Source: Limnochorda pilosa
GTDB lineage: Bacteria > Bacillota > Limnochordia > Limnochordales > Limnochordaceae
NCBI RefSeq assembly: GCF_001544015.1
Contig: NZ_AP014924.1
Location: 1,984,001 to 2,048,000 of the forward strand
Reading direction: 5' to 3'
DNA: 64,000 nt
Below are positions 49,536 through 58,806 of this stretch, one piece after another. The translations under genes were made by a program, and so were the position numbers. The stretch's first letter is position 1. Every line of letters starts with the position of its first letter. The notes under the pieces were generated by a model. That model ran no database searches and was not told the DNA's origin. It saw only the letters and a program-made list of their open reading frames with translations.

Positions 49536-50478
49536 TACGGGTCCCGGTCGCGCCCGGGTCGCGCTCTTCGTTGTCCTCTACTTGGCGACCGTCACCGCGG
49601 CCACCTTCGCCGGCGAGGAGCTGGCCATGGGGCTCTGGCCCCGCCTGGCGGGCCTCATGGGGGTCGAGCCGTGGCCGGGCACCACCATGCCCGAGGGCAT
49701 GGGTGGCCTTGTCGGTGGGAACCCAGGTCTCTTCGTGCTGCGGGGGCTCGTGACCCTGGGGCTGGTGCTGGCGGTGACGGCCCTCTTCCAGTGGGGGCTC
49801 TGGCGGGGCCGGCGGCGCCTGGCCCACCTGGGGCTGGCCGGGCACAGGGCCGGGTGGGAGCTGGGAAAGGGCTTTCTCATCGGCGCCGCGGCCATGCTCC
49901 TGGTCTACCTGCTGCTCCTGGCGGCCGGCTGGGCCACCAGGCTGCAGCCGGCAGCGCCTTCCCGTGCCGCCAGCGGTGGCACCCTCCTTGGCCTCACGCT
50001 GGGCCTCACCTTCCTGGCCGCGCAGGAGGAGCTGGTGGCCCGTGGCTTCCTGCTGCAGAGCCTGGCCCACGCCTGGGGCTTCCCCGCAGCCACGGGGGTT
50101 CAGGCCGCCGCCTTCGCGCTCCTCCACCTGGCCAACCCGCACGCAGGGCTGGCCTCCACGGCAGGAATCTTCGCGGCCGGGCTCTTCCTGGCGGCCGGAT
50201 ACGCCCGCACAGGCCGGCTCTGGCTGCCCACGGGCGCCCACACGGCCTGGAACCTGACGGAGGGGGTCGTTCTGGGCTTCCCCCTGAGCGGGCTCGCCAC
50301 CCCCAGCCTCCTTCAGGCCCGGCTCACAGGGCCGGCGGCGGCCACTGGCGGCGCCTTCGGCCCCGAGGCGGGATGGATCGCCTCGGCTGTGCTCGTGGTC
50401 TTTACCTTCTGGCTGGGGTGGGAGGCCTGGCTCGGCCGGGATCCTACCCGCCCCCGAGGGCCCGGCGGCGACTTATGA
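49525..50478 (+). CDS. CPBP family intramembrane metalloprotease
   Basis: This is a 317-residue membrane protein with about eight helices. Motifs of CAAX-protease and bacteriocin-processing (CPBP/Abi) enzymes are present: FLAAQEELVARGFLLQSLA (E-E-x-x-x-R), FALLHLANPHAGLAS (His), and LPTGAHTAWNLTEG (H-x-x-x-N). These line the zinc or catalytic site inside the membrane. The substrate is unknown. The ATG lies inside the end of aroQ. Confidence 0.88.
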   Translation: MLPDTGPGRARVALFVVLYLATVTAATFAGEELAMGLWPRLAGLMGVEPWPGTTMPEGMGGLVGGNPGLFVLRGLVTLGLVLAVTALFQWGLWRGRRRLAHLGLAGHRAGWELGKGFLIGAAAMLLVYLLLLAAGWATRLQPAAPSRAASGGTLLGLTLGLTFLAAQEELVARGFLLQSLAHAWGFPAATGVQAAAFALLHLANPHAGLASTAGIFAAGLFLAAGYARTGRLWLPTGAHTAWNLTEGVVLGFPLSGLATPSLLQARLTGPAAATGGAFGPEAGWIASAVLVVFTFWLGWEAWLGRDPTRPRGPGGDL

Positions 50479-50596
50479 GGTCCGGGGCTCGGCTGCATGC
50501 GAGCGGACGCCGCCCGATCCCGTCCGGTGGACGGAGCGGGAACCTTTCGGGACGAGGCGACAAGGCACTGCTGGTGGAAAGGAGAGCAGAGCGACG

Positions 50597-52357
50597 ATGC
50601 ACCCGGCCGACACCCCAGAGTCCGAGGCCCGTCACCTGGCCCGGGTGATCGACGTGGCCACGGGCCGCACCCCGCCCACCCTCCTGATCACCGGGGGACG
50701 GGTGCTGAACGTGTACACCGGCCGCCTGGAGGAGAAGTCCGTGGCCCTGGCGGGCGAGCGCATCGCCTACGTGGGGGCGCTCGAGGGATCCGGGCTGTCC
50801 CTGCCTGCGGACGTCCCTGTGCTCGACGCCTCGGGACGGGTCTTGGTGCCGGGCTACATCGAGCCCCACGCCCACCCCTTCCTTCTGTACAACCCCGCCA
50901 CCCTGGCGGCGGCGGTGCTCCCCCGCGGGACCACCACCCTGATCAGCGACAGCCTCACCTTCTTCAACGGGCTGCCGGACCCGGAGCTCCACCGCCTGCT
51001 CGAGGCGCTGGCCGGGTTGCCCGTCCGCTTCCTCTGGTGGGCCCGGCTGGACTCCGAGACCCTCCTGGATTCCGACCAGGAGGCTCTCTACGCGCCCCAG
51101 CGGGTGGAGCGCTTCCTGGCACGGGACGACGTGGTCCAGGCGGGTGAGCTCACCGCCTGGCCCCGCCTCCTGGCGGGCGAGCCCGCCATGGTCAGCGGGG
51201 TGGCCGCGGCCCGCGCCCTGGGCAAGCGGGTGGAGGGCCACCTCCCCGGCGCCTCCTACCGCACTCTCGCCCGCCTTGCGGCAGCAGGCGCCACCGCGGA
51301 CCACGAGGCCATCGCCGCCGCCGAGGTGCTGGACCGGCTGGCCCTGGGCTACCACGCGACCCTCCGCCACAGCTCCATCCGGCCGGACCTTCCCGCGCTC
51401 CTGGACGGCCTGCGGGCGTCGGGGGCGTGGGAGACACTCCCCTGGCACCGGCTGACGCTCACCACCGACGGGCCCACCCCGCCCTACCTCCGCCAGGGCT
51501 TCACGGACCACCTGCTCCGCATCGCCATGGATCACGGCGTGGAGCCGGCTCGGGCGTACGCGATGGCGACCGTGAACGCCGCCGCCTACTACCGCCTGGA
51601 CGAGCACCTGGGGGGGCTCGCGCCGGGCCGCCAGGCCGACGTCAATCTCCTGCGGGACCTGTCGGAGCCCACCCCCGAGGTGGTGGTGGCCCGGGGCCGG
51701 GTGGCGGCTCGCGACGGAACCCTGTTGGAGCCCTTCACCCAGCCCGGGTGGGACCGGTGCCCGCCCTACCGGTTCTCCGGCCCGGTGCCCCATGCGGACC
51801 ACTTCCGCCCCGGCCCGGGCCTGCCCGCCCTGCGCCTGGAGAACGCGGTGATCACCCGGGTCGTCGCCGAACCCCCGGGCCGCCCCGCGGACGGCTGGCT
51901 CCTGGCCTGTCTGGTGGACCGGGCCGGACGCTGGATCACCCGCACCTGGCTCTCAGGCTTCGCCCGGAACCTGCAGGGTTTCGCCACCACCTTCACCGGC
52001 TCGGGGGACCTGTTGGTCCTGGGCGCCTCTCCGGAGGCCATGGCCGAGGCCGCCCGGCGCGTGCGTGAGATGGGCGGAGGCATCGCCTGGTCCCAGGAGG
52101 GCCTCCCCGTCTACGAGCTTCCCCTGCCGATCCTGGGAACGGTGAGCGACCTCCCCGTGGAGATCCTCATCGAGCGCGCCGAGGAGGTGGTCGCCCGGCT
52201 GCGCGTCGCCGGCCACACCTTCGAGGACCCCGTCTACACCCTCCTCTTCCTCAGCTCCACCCACCTGCCCGAGGCCCGCCTCACCGCCCGGGGCGTCGTG
52301 CACGTGCGCAGCGGGAGGGTGCTGGCGCCTTCGAGCCCCCTGCCGGCGGGCGCCTGA
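50597..52357 (+). CDS. adenine deaminase family amidohydrolase
   Basis: This 586-residue amidohydrolase has adenine-deaminase domain order: an N-terminal beta segment (LLITGGRVLNVYTGRLEEKS), the metal site RVLVPGYIEPHAHPFLLYNP, GKRVEGHLPGASY, LTLTTDGPTPP, and ATVNAAAYYRLDEHLGGLAP. The C-terminal Ade-specific domain includes MGGGIAWSQEGLPVYELPLP and VYTLLFLSSTHLPEARLT. The usual second metal-site motif reads E-P-H-A-H-P rather than D-x-H-x-H-x-E-S. That suggests the YerA-like branch, for which adenine may not be the substrate. An AGGAG lies about 12 bases before the ATG. Confidence 0.8.
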   Translation: MHPADTPESEARHLARVIDVATGRTPPTLLITGGRVLNVYTGRLEEKSVALAGERIAYVGALEGSGLSLPADVPVLDASGRVLVPGYIEPHAHPFLLYNPATLAAAVLPRGTTTLISDSLTFFNGLPDPELHRLLEALAGLPVRFLWWARLDSETLLDSDQEALYAPQRVERFLARDDVVQAGELTAWPRLLAGEPAMVSGVAAARALGKRVEGHLPGASYRTLARLAAAGATADHEAIAAAEVLDRLALGYHATLRHSSIRPDLPALLDGLRASGAWETLPWHRLTLTTDGPTPPYLRQGFTDHLLRIAMDHGVEPARAYAMATVNAAAYYRLDEHLGGLAPGRQADVNLLRDLSEPTPEVVVARGRVAARDGTLLEPFTQPGWDRCPPYRFSGPVPHADHFRPGPGLPALRLENAVITRVVAEPPGRPADGWLLACLVDRAGRWITRTWLSGFARNLQGFATTFTGSGDLLVLGASPEAMAEAARRVREMGGGIAWSQEGLPVYELPLPILGTVSDLPVEILIERAEEVVARLRVAGHTFEDPVYTLLFLSSTHLPEARLTARGVVHVRSGRVLAPSSPLPAGA

Positions 52358-52528
52358 GGGCCGGCGGACCCAGGCACCTAGCCCGTCACTCTCCCTCCTC
52401 TCCCGGCGTGCCTCCTTCGGGCCATGGCCGCGGGAGCTGATTGGGGCATCTGTACTCAAGGAGAGACTCCGCCTCGACGGGAACGCGTGGGAAAACCTGC
52501 CACAACGGCAGCAGGGGAGGTTGCGACC

Positions 52529-53779
52529 GTGTCCTGGATCTCATCGTATTTCCGCTTCCCCCTGATCTGGAAGATCGCCATCGGCTTCGTGCTCGGGGCG
52601 ATCGTGGGGCTCCTGGTGGGACCGTCCATCGCCGTGATCCGGCCCCTCGGGACCCTCTTCCTCCGGCTCCTGCAGATGCTGGTGGTTCCCCTCATCTTCT
52701 TCACCCTGGTGGTGGGGGCGGCCTCGGTGAGCCCCAGCCGGCTGGGACGGGTGGGCGGCAAGGTGATCGTCTACTACCTGGTCACCTCGGCCGTCGCCAT
52801 CACCCTGGGCGTGCTCATCGCCCTGGCGGTGCAGCCGGGCGCCGGCCTGCTGATGCCGGCCGAAGCCCCCGAGGCCCGCACGCCCCCGGCCCTCAGCCAG
52901 GTGCTGCTGGAGATCGTGCCGACCAACCCGTTCCAAGCCCTCTCCCGGGGCGACGTTCTGGCCGTCATCTTCTTCGCGCTGATCGTGGGGCTCTCCATTT
53001 CGGCGATGGAGCACGCGGGCGACCGGCGGGTGAAGGAGCAGGCCGGGCTCCTCTTCCGCCTGTCCCAGGGCGCGACCGAGGTGATGTTCCGGATCGTGCG
53101 GGGGGTGCTGGAGTACGCGCCCTTCGGCGTCTTCGCCCTCATCGCGGTCACCCTGGGCACCGTGGGCGTGCGGGCGCTGGTCCCCCTGGGCAAGCTGACG
53201 GGCGTGGTGTACGGGGGCGTGGCCCTGCAGATCGTCTTCTACGTCGTACTCCTCAAGCTCTTCCGCCAGGGCATCCGCCGCTTCTTCAGCGCCGCCCAGG
53301 ACCCGATGCTCACGGCCTTCGTCACCCGCTCCTCCAGCGGCACCTTACCCGTCACCATGCGGGCGGCGGAGCGTCTGGGGATCAGCGAGTCGATATACGG
53401 GTTCTCGCTGCCCCTGGGCGCCACGGTGAACATGGACGGCACTGCCCTCTACATCGGCGCCTCGGTCATCTTCGTGGCCAACGTGGCAGGGGTGAGCCTG
53501 ACGCCCGCGCAGCTGGTGGGCGTCATCGTCACCGGCACCCTAGCCTCCATCGGAACCGCGGGGGTGCCCGGAGCAGGGCTGATCATGCTCTCGCTGGCCA
53601 TCACCCAGGCGGGGCTTCCCATGGGCCCCGTGGCGCTGGTGGCCGGCATCGACGCCATCCTGGACATGGTGCGCACCATGTGCAACGTCACCGGCGACCT
53701 GGTGGGGACCCAGCTCGTGGCCGCGACCGAGCCCGGCCTGGAGGCGGAAGAGGCCCAGGCGACGAGCGTGGCCCGGTGA
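52529..53779 (+). CDS. dicarboxylate/amino acid:cation symporter (DAACS family)
   Basis: This 416-residue symporter of the GltP/DctA type has TM1 KIAIGFVLGAIVGLLVG, VPLIFFTLVVGAASV, the re-entrant serine-rich hairpin TAFVTRSSSGTLPVTMRAAE, LPLGATVNMDGTALYIG, GTLASIGTAGVPGAG, and DAILDMVRTMCNVTGDLVG. It imports glutamate, aspartate or C4-dicarboxylates with protons or sodium. The GTG at 52529 follows GGGGAGG by 8 bases. Its last 92 bases overlap the convergent M28 peptidase gene. Confidence 0.93.
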   Translation: MSWISSYFRFPLIWKIAIGFVLGAIVGLLVGPSIAVIRPLGTLFLRLLQMLVVPLIFFTLVVGAASVSPSRLGRVGGKVIVYYLVTSAVAITLGVLIALAVQPGAGLLMPAEAPEARTPPALSQVLLEIVPTNPFQALSRGDVLAVIFFALIVGLSISAMEHAGDRRVKEQAGLLFRLSQGATEVMFRIVRGVLEYAPFGVFALIAVTLGTVGVRALVPLGKLTGVVYGGVALQIVFYVVLLKLFRQGIRRFFSAAQDPMLTAFVTRSSSGTLPVTMRAAERLGISESIYGFSLPLGATVNMDGTALYIGASVIFVANVAGVSLTPAQLVGVIVTGTLASIGTAGVPGAGLIMLSLAITQAGLPMGPVALVAGIDAILDMVRTMCNVTGDLVGTQLVAATEPGLEAEEAQATSVAR

Positions 53780-55037
53780 CGGCCCGGGCCAGCAGCCGCC
53801 CCACGAAGCGGGCCACTGCCTCCTCCACCTCGTCCAGGTGGTCAGGGCCGAGGCCCGACAGGGTGTCGCTGGTCCAGTGGTAGTTGGGGATCTGCCCCGC
53901 CTCGTCCCGCCCGATGAAGGTGAGGGTGGGAAAGCCCCGCCGGAGCGGGATGAGCCCGTCGGTGGGAAGGTAGTGGAGCGGGCTCCAGGCGGTGAGGACC
54001 GTCCGGCCCCGCTCCGCCTCCATCTCCCGGGCGACCTCCGCCGCCTGCTCCACCAGGGTCCGGTCCGACGGGAAGGGGACGAGCATCCCCTCGGCCATCT
54101 GGTAGCGGAGGATCCCGCCTCCCAGGTTGTCCAGGTTGACGAACGGGCTCCCGGGCGGCAGGCTGCGCCCGCGACCGTCCATCCAGGCAGCCATGCCCCG
54201 CAGCCCCACCTCCTCGCACCCGGTGAAGAGGAAGCGGACCTCGACCTCGGCCGGCACCGGGATGGCCGCATCCCGCTCCTCCTCGGCGCCGGAGGCGCCG
54301 GCTTTCCCGGCCTTCGCACCCTCTGGACGACCGGCGCCCGCCATCCGCTCCGCCAGGGCCAGGGCCACCGCCGTTCCGGATCCGTTGTCGTTGGCGCCGT
54401 TGATGTCCCGGGCCGTCGCCTTGCAGATGAGAAGGAAGCCCATGGTGATCGCCAGCAGCGCCAGCAGGACCCCGAGCACCACCCGGACCCAGCCTGCGCC
54501 CGGCAGCAGCAGCCTCAGGAGCATGGCCAAGGGCGTGCCCAGGAGGGCGGCGTATCCCAGGGTGAGGAAGGGCCTCACGAAGGGAGCGAAGCCCGGCGCA
54601 AAGAGGAGGGAGGCCCGCTGCGTGTCGTAGTGGGCCGTGATCACCAGCGTCCGCCGGGCCTCTCCCAGGGCGGGGCGGATCGCCTCCACGCTCTGGGAGG
54701 GGCGGAGCGGGAGCACCCGATCCAGGTTGGGGCCGCTCCCCAGGAGCTCACCCATGAGCGGGACCAGGGCGACCAGGCTTCCGGCGAACGCCGCCCATCC
54801 CCACGCCGCCGGCACCCGCTCCGCCGCAAGCGCCAGCACGAAGACGGCCAGGCCCACCACCGGCGGCCCAGTGTAAAGGGTCTCCCTGGGCGCCCGGAAG
54901 GGGTGCCGGAGCACCTCGTAGCCCCATCCTCTCAATCGCTCCTCGATCCAGACGCTGGCGGCGCGCTCGTTCCCGCTGGTGGAGGTGCGGTGGTCGAAAC
55001 GGGTGGTCAGCTCGCGCAGATGGTCCCAGGCCGGCAT
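53688..55037 (-). CDS. M28 family zinc peptidase with internal membrane segments
   Basis: This is a 449-residue protein. The peptidase fold is split by a membrane region of four helices (about 60-200: VVGLAVFVLALAAERVPAAW; FVRPFLTLGYAALLGTPLAM; VLLALLAITMGFLLICKA). Zinc-site motifs are LVITAHYDTQRAS, DINGANDNGSGTAVALALAE, FLFTGCEEVGLRGM, FVNLDNLGGG and PNYHWTSDTLSGL. It is probably an aminopeptidase with its active domain on one membrane face. The Pro/Arg-rich C-terminal 30 residues overlap the convergent symporter gene and may carry no function. Confidence 0.85.
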   Translation of the reverse strand: MPAWDHLRELTTRFDHRTSTSGNERAASVWIEERLRGWGYEVLRHPFRAPRETLYTGPPVVGLAVFVLALAAERVPAAWGWAAFAGSLVALVPLMGELLGSGPNLDRVLPLRPSQSVEAIRPALGEARRTLVITAHYDTQRASLLFAPGFAPFVRPFLTLGYAALLGTPLAMLLRLLLPGAGWVRVVLGVLLALLAITMGFLLICKATARDINGANDNGSGTAVALALAERMAGAGRPEGAKAGKAGASGAEEERDAAIPVPAEVEVRFLFTGCEEVGLRGMAAWMDGRGRSLPPGSPFVNLDNLGGGILRYQMAEGMLVPFPSDRTLVEQAAEVAREMEAERGRTVLTAWSPLHYLPTDGLIPLRRGFPTLTFIGRDEAGQIPNYHWTSDTLSGLGPDHLDEVEEAVARFVGRLLARAVTGPRSSPGPLPPPGRARSRPRAGSPPGRR

Positions 55038-55193
55038 GCGGCCCACCCCCCGAGAGAGGAACGGCACCCGGCCTGCAGGCCCGGCCGGGCGTCCGACTTC
55101 GTGGAAGGGTTTCGGCGCGGGGGGCCCGTTCCCTGGGAGTCGCGCCCGCCGGCAGGAATCTTCCGCCGGGTGGTGAAGAGAATGGCAGGTCCG

Positions 55194-55205
55194 GAAAGCG
55201 GTTTC
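55194..55205 (+). promoter_or_regulatory. LacI-type operator upstream of rbsR
   Basis: GAAAGCGGTTTC is an imperfect palindrome with a central CG, as in LacI-family operators. It lies 20 bases before the proposed start of the regulator gene. A perfect version is found at 56288-56299. Confidence 0.55.
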
Positions 55206-55224
55206 TCGACCGGGGGGATCCGCG

Positions 55225-56289
55225 CTGGCAGCGGTCACCATCTACGACGTGGCAAGCAAGGCGGGCGTCTCTCCCGCCACCGTCTCCCGGGTGCTGAACG
55301 GGAACAACCACGTCCACCCGGAGCTGCGCCGGAAGGTGCTGGACGCGGCCCGGGACCTCCACTACACGCCCGACTACTCGGCCCGCAGCCTCAGCCGGCG
55401 CCGCACCGCCACCCTCGGCCTGCTCCTTCCCGACGTCGCCAACCCCTTCTTCGCCGAAATCGCCCGGGGCGTGGAGGACGCCTCGGCCGAGGCCGGCTAC
55501 ACCCTGCTCATCGGCAGCACCGACGGCGACCCCCTGCGCGAGGAGCACTACGTGGCGAGCTTCCAGGCGGGACGGGTGGACGGCGTCCTCTTCGCCGGGG
55601 CGCACCTGGGGGCGCCCCTCCTCGAGGGATGGCTCGAACGGGGTGTGGCCGTCGGCCTGGTGGACCGCCTGGTGGACGTGCGCGAGGACGTTCCGGTGGA
55701 CGCCGTCCTCACCGACAACGTCCGGGGCGGCGCCCTGGCCGTGCGGCACCTGGTGAGCCTCGGCCACGACCGGCTGGCCGTGGTCACCGGTCCTCTGCAC
55801 GTCCGCACGGCCGCGGATCGCCTGGAGGGCGCCCGGCGGGCCGCTGCAGAGCGGGGTGTGACCCTTCCCGCAGACCGCGTCGTCGAGGCCGACTTCAAGG
55901 AGCCCGGCGGTTACGAGGCAGCCCGCGTCCTCTTCTCGCGACCGGACCCGCCCACGGCCGTCTTCGCCCAGAACGACATGATGGCGCTCGGCATCCTCCG
56001 CTACCTGGAGGAGGCGGGGCTGCGGGTGCCCGACGACGTGGCCGTGTGCGGGTTCGACGACATCGCCTTTGCCGCCCTGAGCCGGCCCGCCCTCACCACC
56101 GTGGCCCAGCCCAAGTACGAGATGGGTCGCCTGGCCGCCGAGCTCCTGGTGCAGCGCCTGGCCAGCCGGAAGAGCCTGCCCCGCCGGCTGGTCCTCCAGC
56201 CCCGCCTCGTTCTCCGCCGGACCACTGTGGTACGAAAGGAGGAGGTCGATGACCCGCGCAACCAGGCGTCCTCCCAGCGGCCCTCGTGA
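55225..56289 (+). CDS. rbsR: LacI family transcriptional regulator, probable ribose repressor
   Basis: This is a 354-residue LacI-type repressor. The helix-turn-helix reads AAVTIYDVASKAGVSPATVS, followed by hinge region RVLNGNNHVHPELRRKVLDA. The ligand domain follows (LGLLLPDVANPFFAEIARGV; VAVCGFDDIAFAALSRPALT). The first helix needs TIYDVA, which lies upstream of the first GTG (55249). The only start-like codon in frame before it is CTG at 55225, preceded by a G-rich stretch. Either a rare CTG start is used or the ATG was lost. It heads the rbs operon and overlaps rbsK by 41 bases. Confidence 0.82.
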   Translation: MAAVTIYDVASKAGVSPATVSRVLNGNNHVHPELRRKVLDAARDLHYTPDYSARSLSRRRTATLGLLLPDVANPFFAEIARGVEDASAEAGYTLLIGSTDGDPLREEHYVASFQAGRVDGVLFAGAHLGAPLLEGWLERGVAVGLVDRLVDVREDVPVDAVLTDNVRGGALAVRHLVSLGHDRLAVVTGPLHVRTAADRLEGARRAAAERGVTLPADRVVEADFKEPGGYEAARVLFSRPDPPTAVFAQNDMMALGILRYLEEAGLRVPDDVAVCGFDDIAFAALSRPALTTVAQPKYEMGRLAAELLVQRLASRKSLPRRLVLQPRLVLRRTTVVRKEEVDDPRNQASSQRPS

Positions 56290-57235
56290 AACCGGTTTCG
56301 AGGTCCTGGTGATCGGCAGCCTCAACATGGACCTGACGGTGGGCGTCGAGCATCTCCCTGCCCCGGGCGCCACGGTGCTGGGGCATGGCTTCCGCACCAC
56401 CCCCGGCGGCAAGGGGGCCAACCAGGCCGTGGCAGCCGCCCTGGCCGGCGCCCCCACGCGGATCTTGGGCTGCCTGGGCCAGGACGCGTACGGCCAGGCG
56501 CTCCGGCGCGCCCTCTCAGACCGCGACGTCCGGACTGAGGCGCTCCTGGAGGATCCGAGCACCCCCACCGGGGTTGCCCTGATCACCGTGGAGGCCTCGG
56601 GCCAGAACACCATCGTGGTCGCCCCGGGCGCGAACGCCCGGCTCGCCCCGCGGGACGTCGAAGCGGCCCGCCCTTGGTTCGACCAGGCAGGGATCGTCGT
56701 CCTCCAGCAGGAGATCCCCGTCGAGACCGTTGAGAAAGCGGTTGCCCAGGCAGCGGCCCTGCGGCTCCCCGTGCTGCTCAACCCCGCCCCGGCGAGGCCC
56801 TTCCCCCTCCCCCGCTCCCTCCTGGAGCAGGTTGCCTACCTGGTCCCCAACGAGACCGAGGCGGCAGCCATGGCTGGGCTGCCGTCCCTGGAGGGCGAGG
56901 AGGCTGTCCGCGAGGCGGGGCGGCGGCTGGAGGGCCAGGGTGCCCCGACGGTGGTGATCACCCTGGGTGCTCGGGGCGCCTTCGCCCGGACGGGCGGCCA
57001 GGAGCTCTGGGTGCCCGCCTTCTCCGTGCAGGCCGTGGACGCCACCGCCGCCGGCGACGCCTTCGTGGGCGGCCTGGCGGCGGAGCTCGTGCGGGGGACG
57101 GAGCTCGCCATGGCCCTGCGCTTTGCCTCGGCGTGCGGCGCCCTGGCCGCAACGCGCCCCGGCGCGCAGGAAAGCCTTCCCGACCGCCAGCAGGTGCTCC
57201 GGTTCCTCTCCGAGCAGGGGGTGGCCGGCCCATGA
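56249..57235 (+). CDS. rbsK: ribokinase
   Basis: This 328-residue PfkB-family kinase shows VIGSLNMDLTVGVEHLPAPG, the GG motif TTPGGKGANQAVAAALAG, PTGVALITVEASGQNTIVVA, LVPNETEAAAMAGLP and the ATP-site VDATAAGDAFVGGLAAEL with the catalytic Asp. It phosphorylates D-ribose at C5 after import. AAAGGAGGAGG precedes the ATG by 4 bases. A perfect LacI-type operator lies inside its early coding region. It overlaps rbsA by ATGA. Confidence 0.95.
   Translation: MTRATRRPPSGPRETGFEVLVIGSLNMDLTVGVEHLPAPGATVLGHGFRTTPGGKGANQAVAAALAGAPTRILGCLGQDAYGQALRRALSDRDVRTEALLEDPSTPTGVALITVEASGQNTIVVAPGANARLAPRDVEAARPWFDQAGIVVLQQEIPVETVEKAVAQAAALRLPVLLNPAPARPFPLPRSLLEQVAYLVPNETEAAAMAGLPSLEGEEAVREAGRRLEGQGAPTVVITLGARGAFARTGGQELWVPAFSVQAVDATAAGDAFVGGLAAELVRGTELAMALRFASACGALAATRPGAQESLPDRQQVLRFLSEQGVAGP
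56288..56299 (+). promoter_or_regulatory. perfect LacI-type operator inside rbsK
   Basis: GAAACCGGTTTC is a perfect 12-base palindrome with central CG, the classical LacI-family operator form. It spans the rbsR stop codon and codon 14 of rbsK. With the site at 55194 it could support DNA looping or a roadblock. Confidence 0.65.
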
Positions 57236-58806
57236 GGACCCTTCCCGGCGCTGCCCGAGACGAAACCCAACGGCCCATCCTGTCGGTGCGCGGCATGGGC
57301 AAGGTCTTTCCAGGCGTGGTGGCCCTGGACGGCGTGGACCTGGACCTGTACCCAGGAGAGGTCCACGCGCTGGTGGGCGAGAACGGGGCGGGCAAGTCCA
57401 CCCTCATGAAGGTGCTCAGCGGCATCTACAGGCCCGATGCCGGCCAGGTCCTCTGGGACGGTGCGCCCGTCGTCGCCCACTCCCCCGGTGAAGCGCGGCG
57501 GCTGGGGCTCAGCATCGTCCACCAGGAGTTCAACCTGGTAGGCCCCCTCTCCGTGGCCGAGAACCTCTTCCTCACCGATCTGCCCAGCTCCGGCGGGCTG
57601 CTGCGGGTGGGCGAGATGCGCAAGCGGGCCCGGGACCTCCTGGCCCGCCTGGATCTCGCCCTGGACGTGACGCGGCCGGTGGAGAGCCTCAGCGTGGCCG
57701 AGATGCAGCTGGTGGAGATCGCCCGCGCCCTGGCGAGCGACTGCCGGGTGCTGATCCTGGACGAGCCCACCGCCGCCCTCACCCGGGCCGAGGTGGAGCG
57801 GCTCTTCGACGTGCTGCGCGGCCTGCGCTCCCGGGGGGTGGCCTTGGTCTACATCTCCCACAAGCTGGAGGAGGTCTTCGCCCTCGCCGACCGGGTCACC
57901 GTCCTGCGCGACGGCCGCCAGGTGGGGAGCGGCCCTGCCGCCTCCTGGACCCGGGAAGAGGTCATCGCCCGCATGGTGGGGCGCGAGCTCTCGGGCTACT
58001 TCCCGGCCCGCCAGCGCCAGCCGGGTCCGCCCCTCCTGGAGGTCCGGGACCTCTCGGTTCCCGGCAAGCTTTTCGACGTGAGCCTGACCCTCCGGCAGGG
58101 CGAGATCCTGGGCGTCTTCGGGCTCATGGGGGCTGGGCAGGAGCTCTTGGCCCGAGCCCTCTTCGGAGCCGTTCCGGGCACCCAGGGCCAGATTCTCCTC
58201 GACGGCCGGCCCGTCCGCCTGGCGAGCCCCGCGGCGGCCATCTCCCATCACCTGGCCCTGGTCACCGAGGACCGGAAGCAGGAAGGCCTGGTCCTCATCG
58301 ACGACGTGGTGGGCAACACCACGCTGGCCGCCCTCCGGCGCTTTTCCCCCGGCGGCTTCCTGCAGCGCCGGCGGCAGCGGGAGGTGACGGGTCGCTTCGT
58401 GGAGCGCCTGCGGATCCGCACGCCCTCCCTTTCCCAGGAGGTGGGCCACCTCTCCGGCGGCAACCAGCAGAAGGTGGTCCTGGCCAAGTGGCTGGCCACG
58501 GAGCCCCGGGTCCTCATCCTGGTCGAGCCCACCCGGGGCATCGACGTGGGCGCGAAGGCAGAGATCTACCAGATCATGAACGAGCTGGCCGCCCAGGGGC
58601 GGGCCCTCCTCTTCGTCTCGCCCGAGCTGCCCGAGATCCTGGGGCTCTCCGACCGGATCCTGGTCATGGCCGAAGGCCGGATCCGGGCCGAGCTCGACCC
58701 GGCACGCACCTCCCAGGAGGAGATCATGGCCCTGGCCACGGGCGTCGGGGTGGCCGCACACGGGGGTCCAGGTTCGGGGGCCCCTGCTGGAGGTGGACGC
58801 CCATGA
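57232..58806 (+). CDS. rbsA: ribose ABC transporter ATP-binding protein RbsA
   Basis: This is a 524-residue protein with two ATPase halves. The N half has Walker A LVGENGAGKSTLMKVLSGIY, signature SVAEMQLVEIARALA, and Walker B VLILDEPTAALTRAE. The C half has the degenerate P-loop GVFGLMGAGQELLARALFG, signature LSGGNQQKVVLAKWLA, and VLILVEPTRGIDVG. In the C half the Walker B Asp is Val (GTC instead of GAC). RbsA homologs normally keep D there, so hydrolysis at that site may be impaired. It couples by ATGA overlaps to rbsK and rbsC. Confidence 0.95.
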   Translation: MRTLPGAARDETQRPILSVRGMGKVFPGVVALDGVDLDLYPGEVHALVGENGAGKSTLMKVLSGIYRPDAGQVLWDGAPVVAHSPGEARRLGLSIVHQEFNLVGPLSVAENLFLTDLPSSGGLLRVGEMRKRARDLLARLDLALDVTRPVESLSVAEMQLVEIARALASDCRVLILDEPTAALTRAEVERLFDVLRGLRSRGVALVYISHKLEEVFALADRVTVLRDGRQVGSGPAASWTREEVIARMVGRELSGYFPARQRQPGPPLLEVRDLSVPGKLFDVSLTLRQGEILGVFGLMGAGQELLARALFGAVPGTQGQILLDGRPVRLASPAAAISHHLALVTEDRKQEGLVLIDDVVGNTTLAALRRFSPGGFLQRRRQREVTGRFVERLRIRTPSLSQEVGHLSGGNQQKVVLAKWLATEPRVLILVEPTRGIDVGAKAEIYQIMNELAAQGRALLFVSPELPEILGLSDRILVMAEGRIRAELDPARTSQEEIMALATGVGVAAHGGPGSGAPAGGGRP

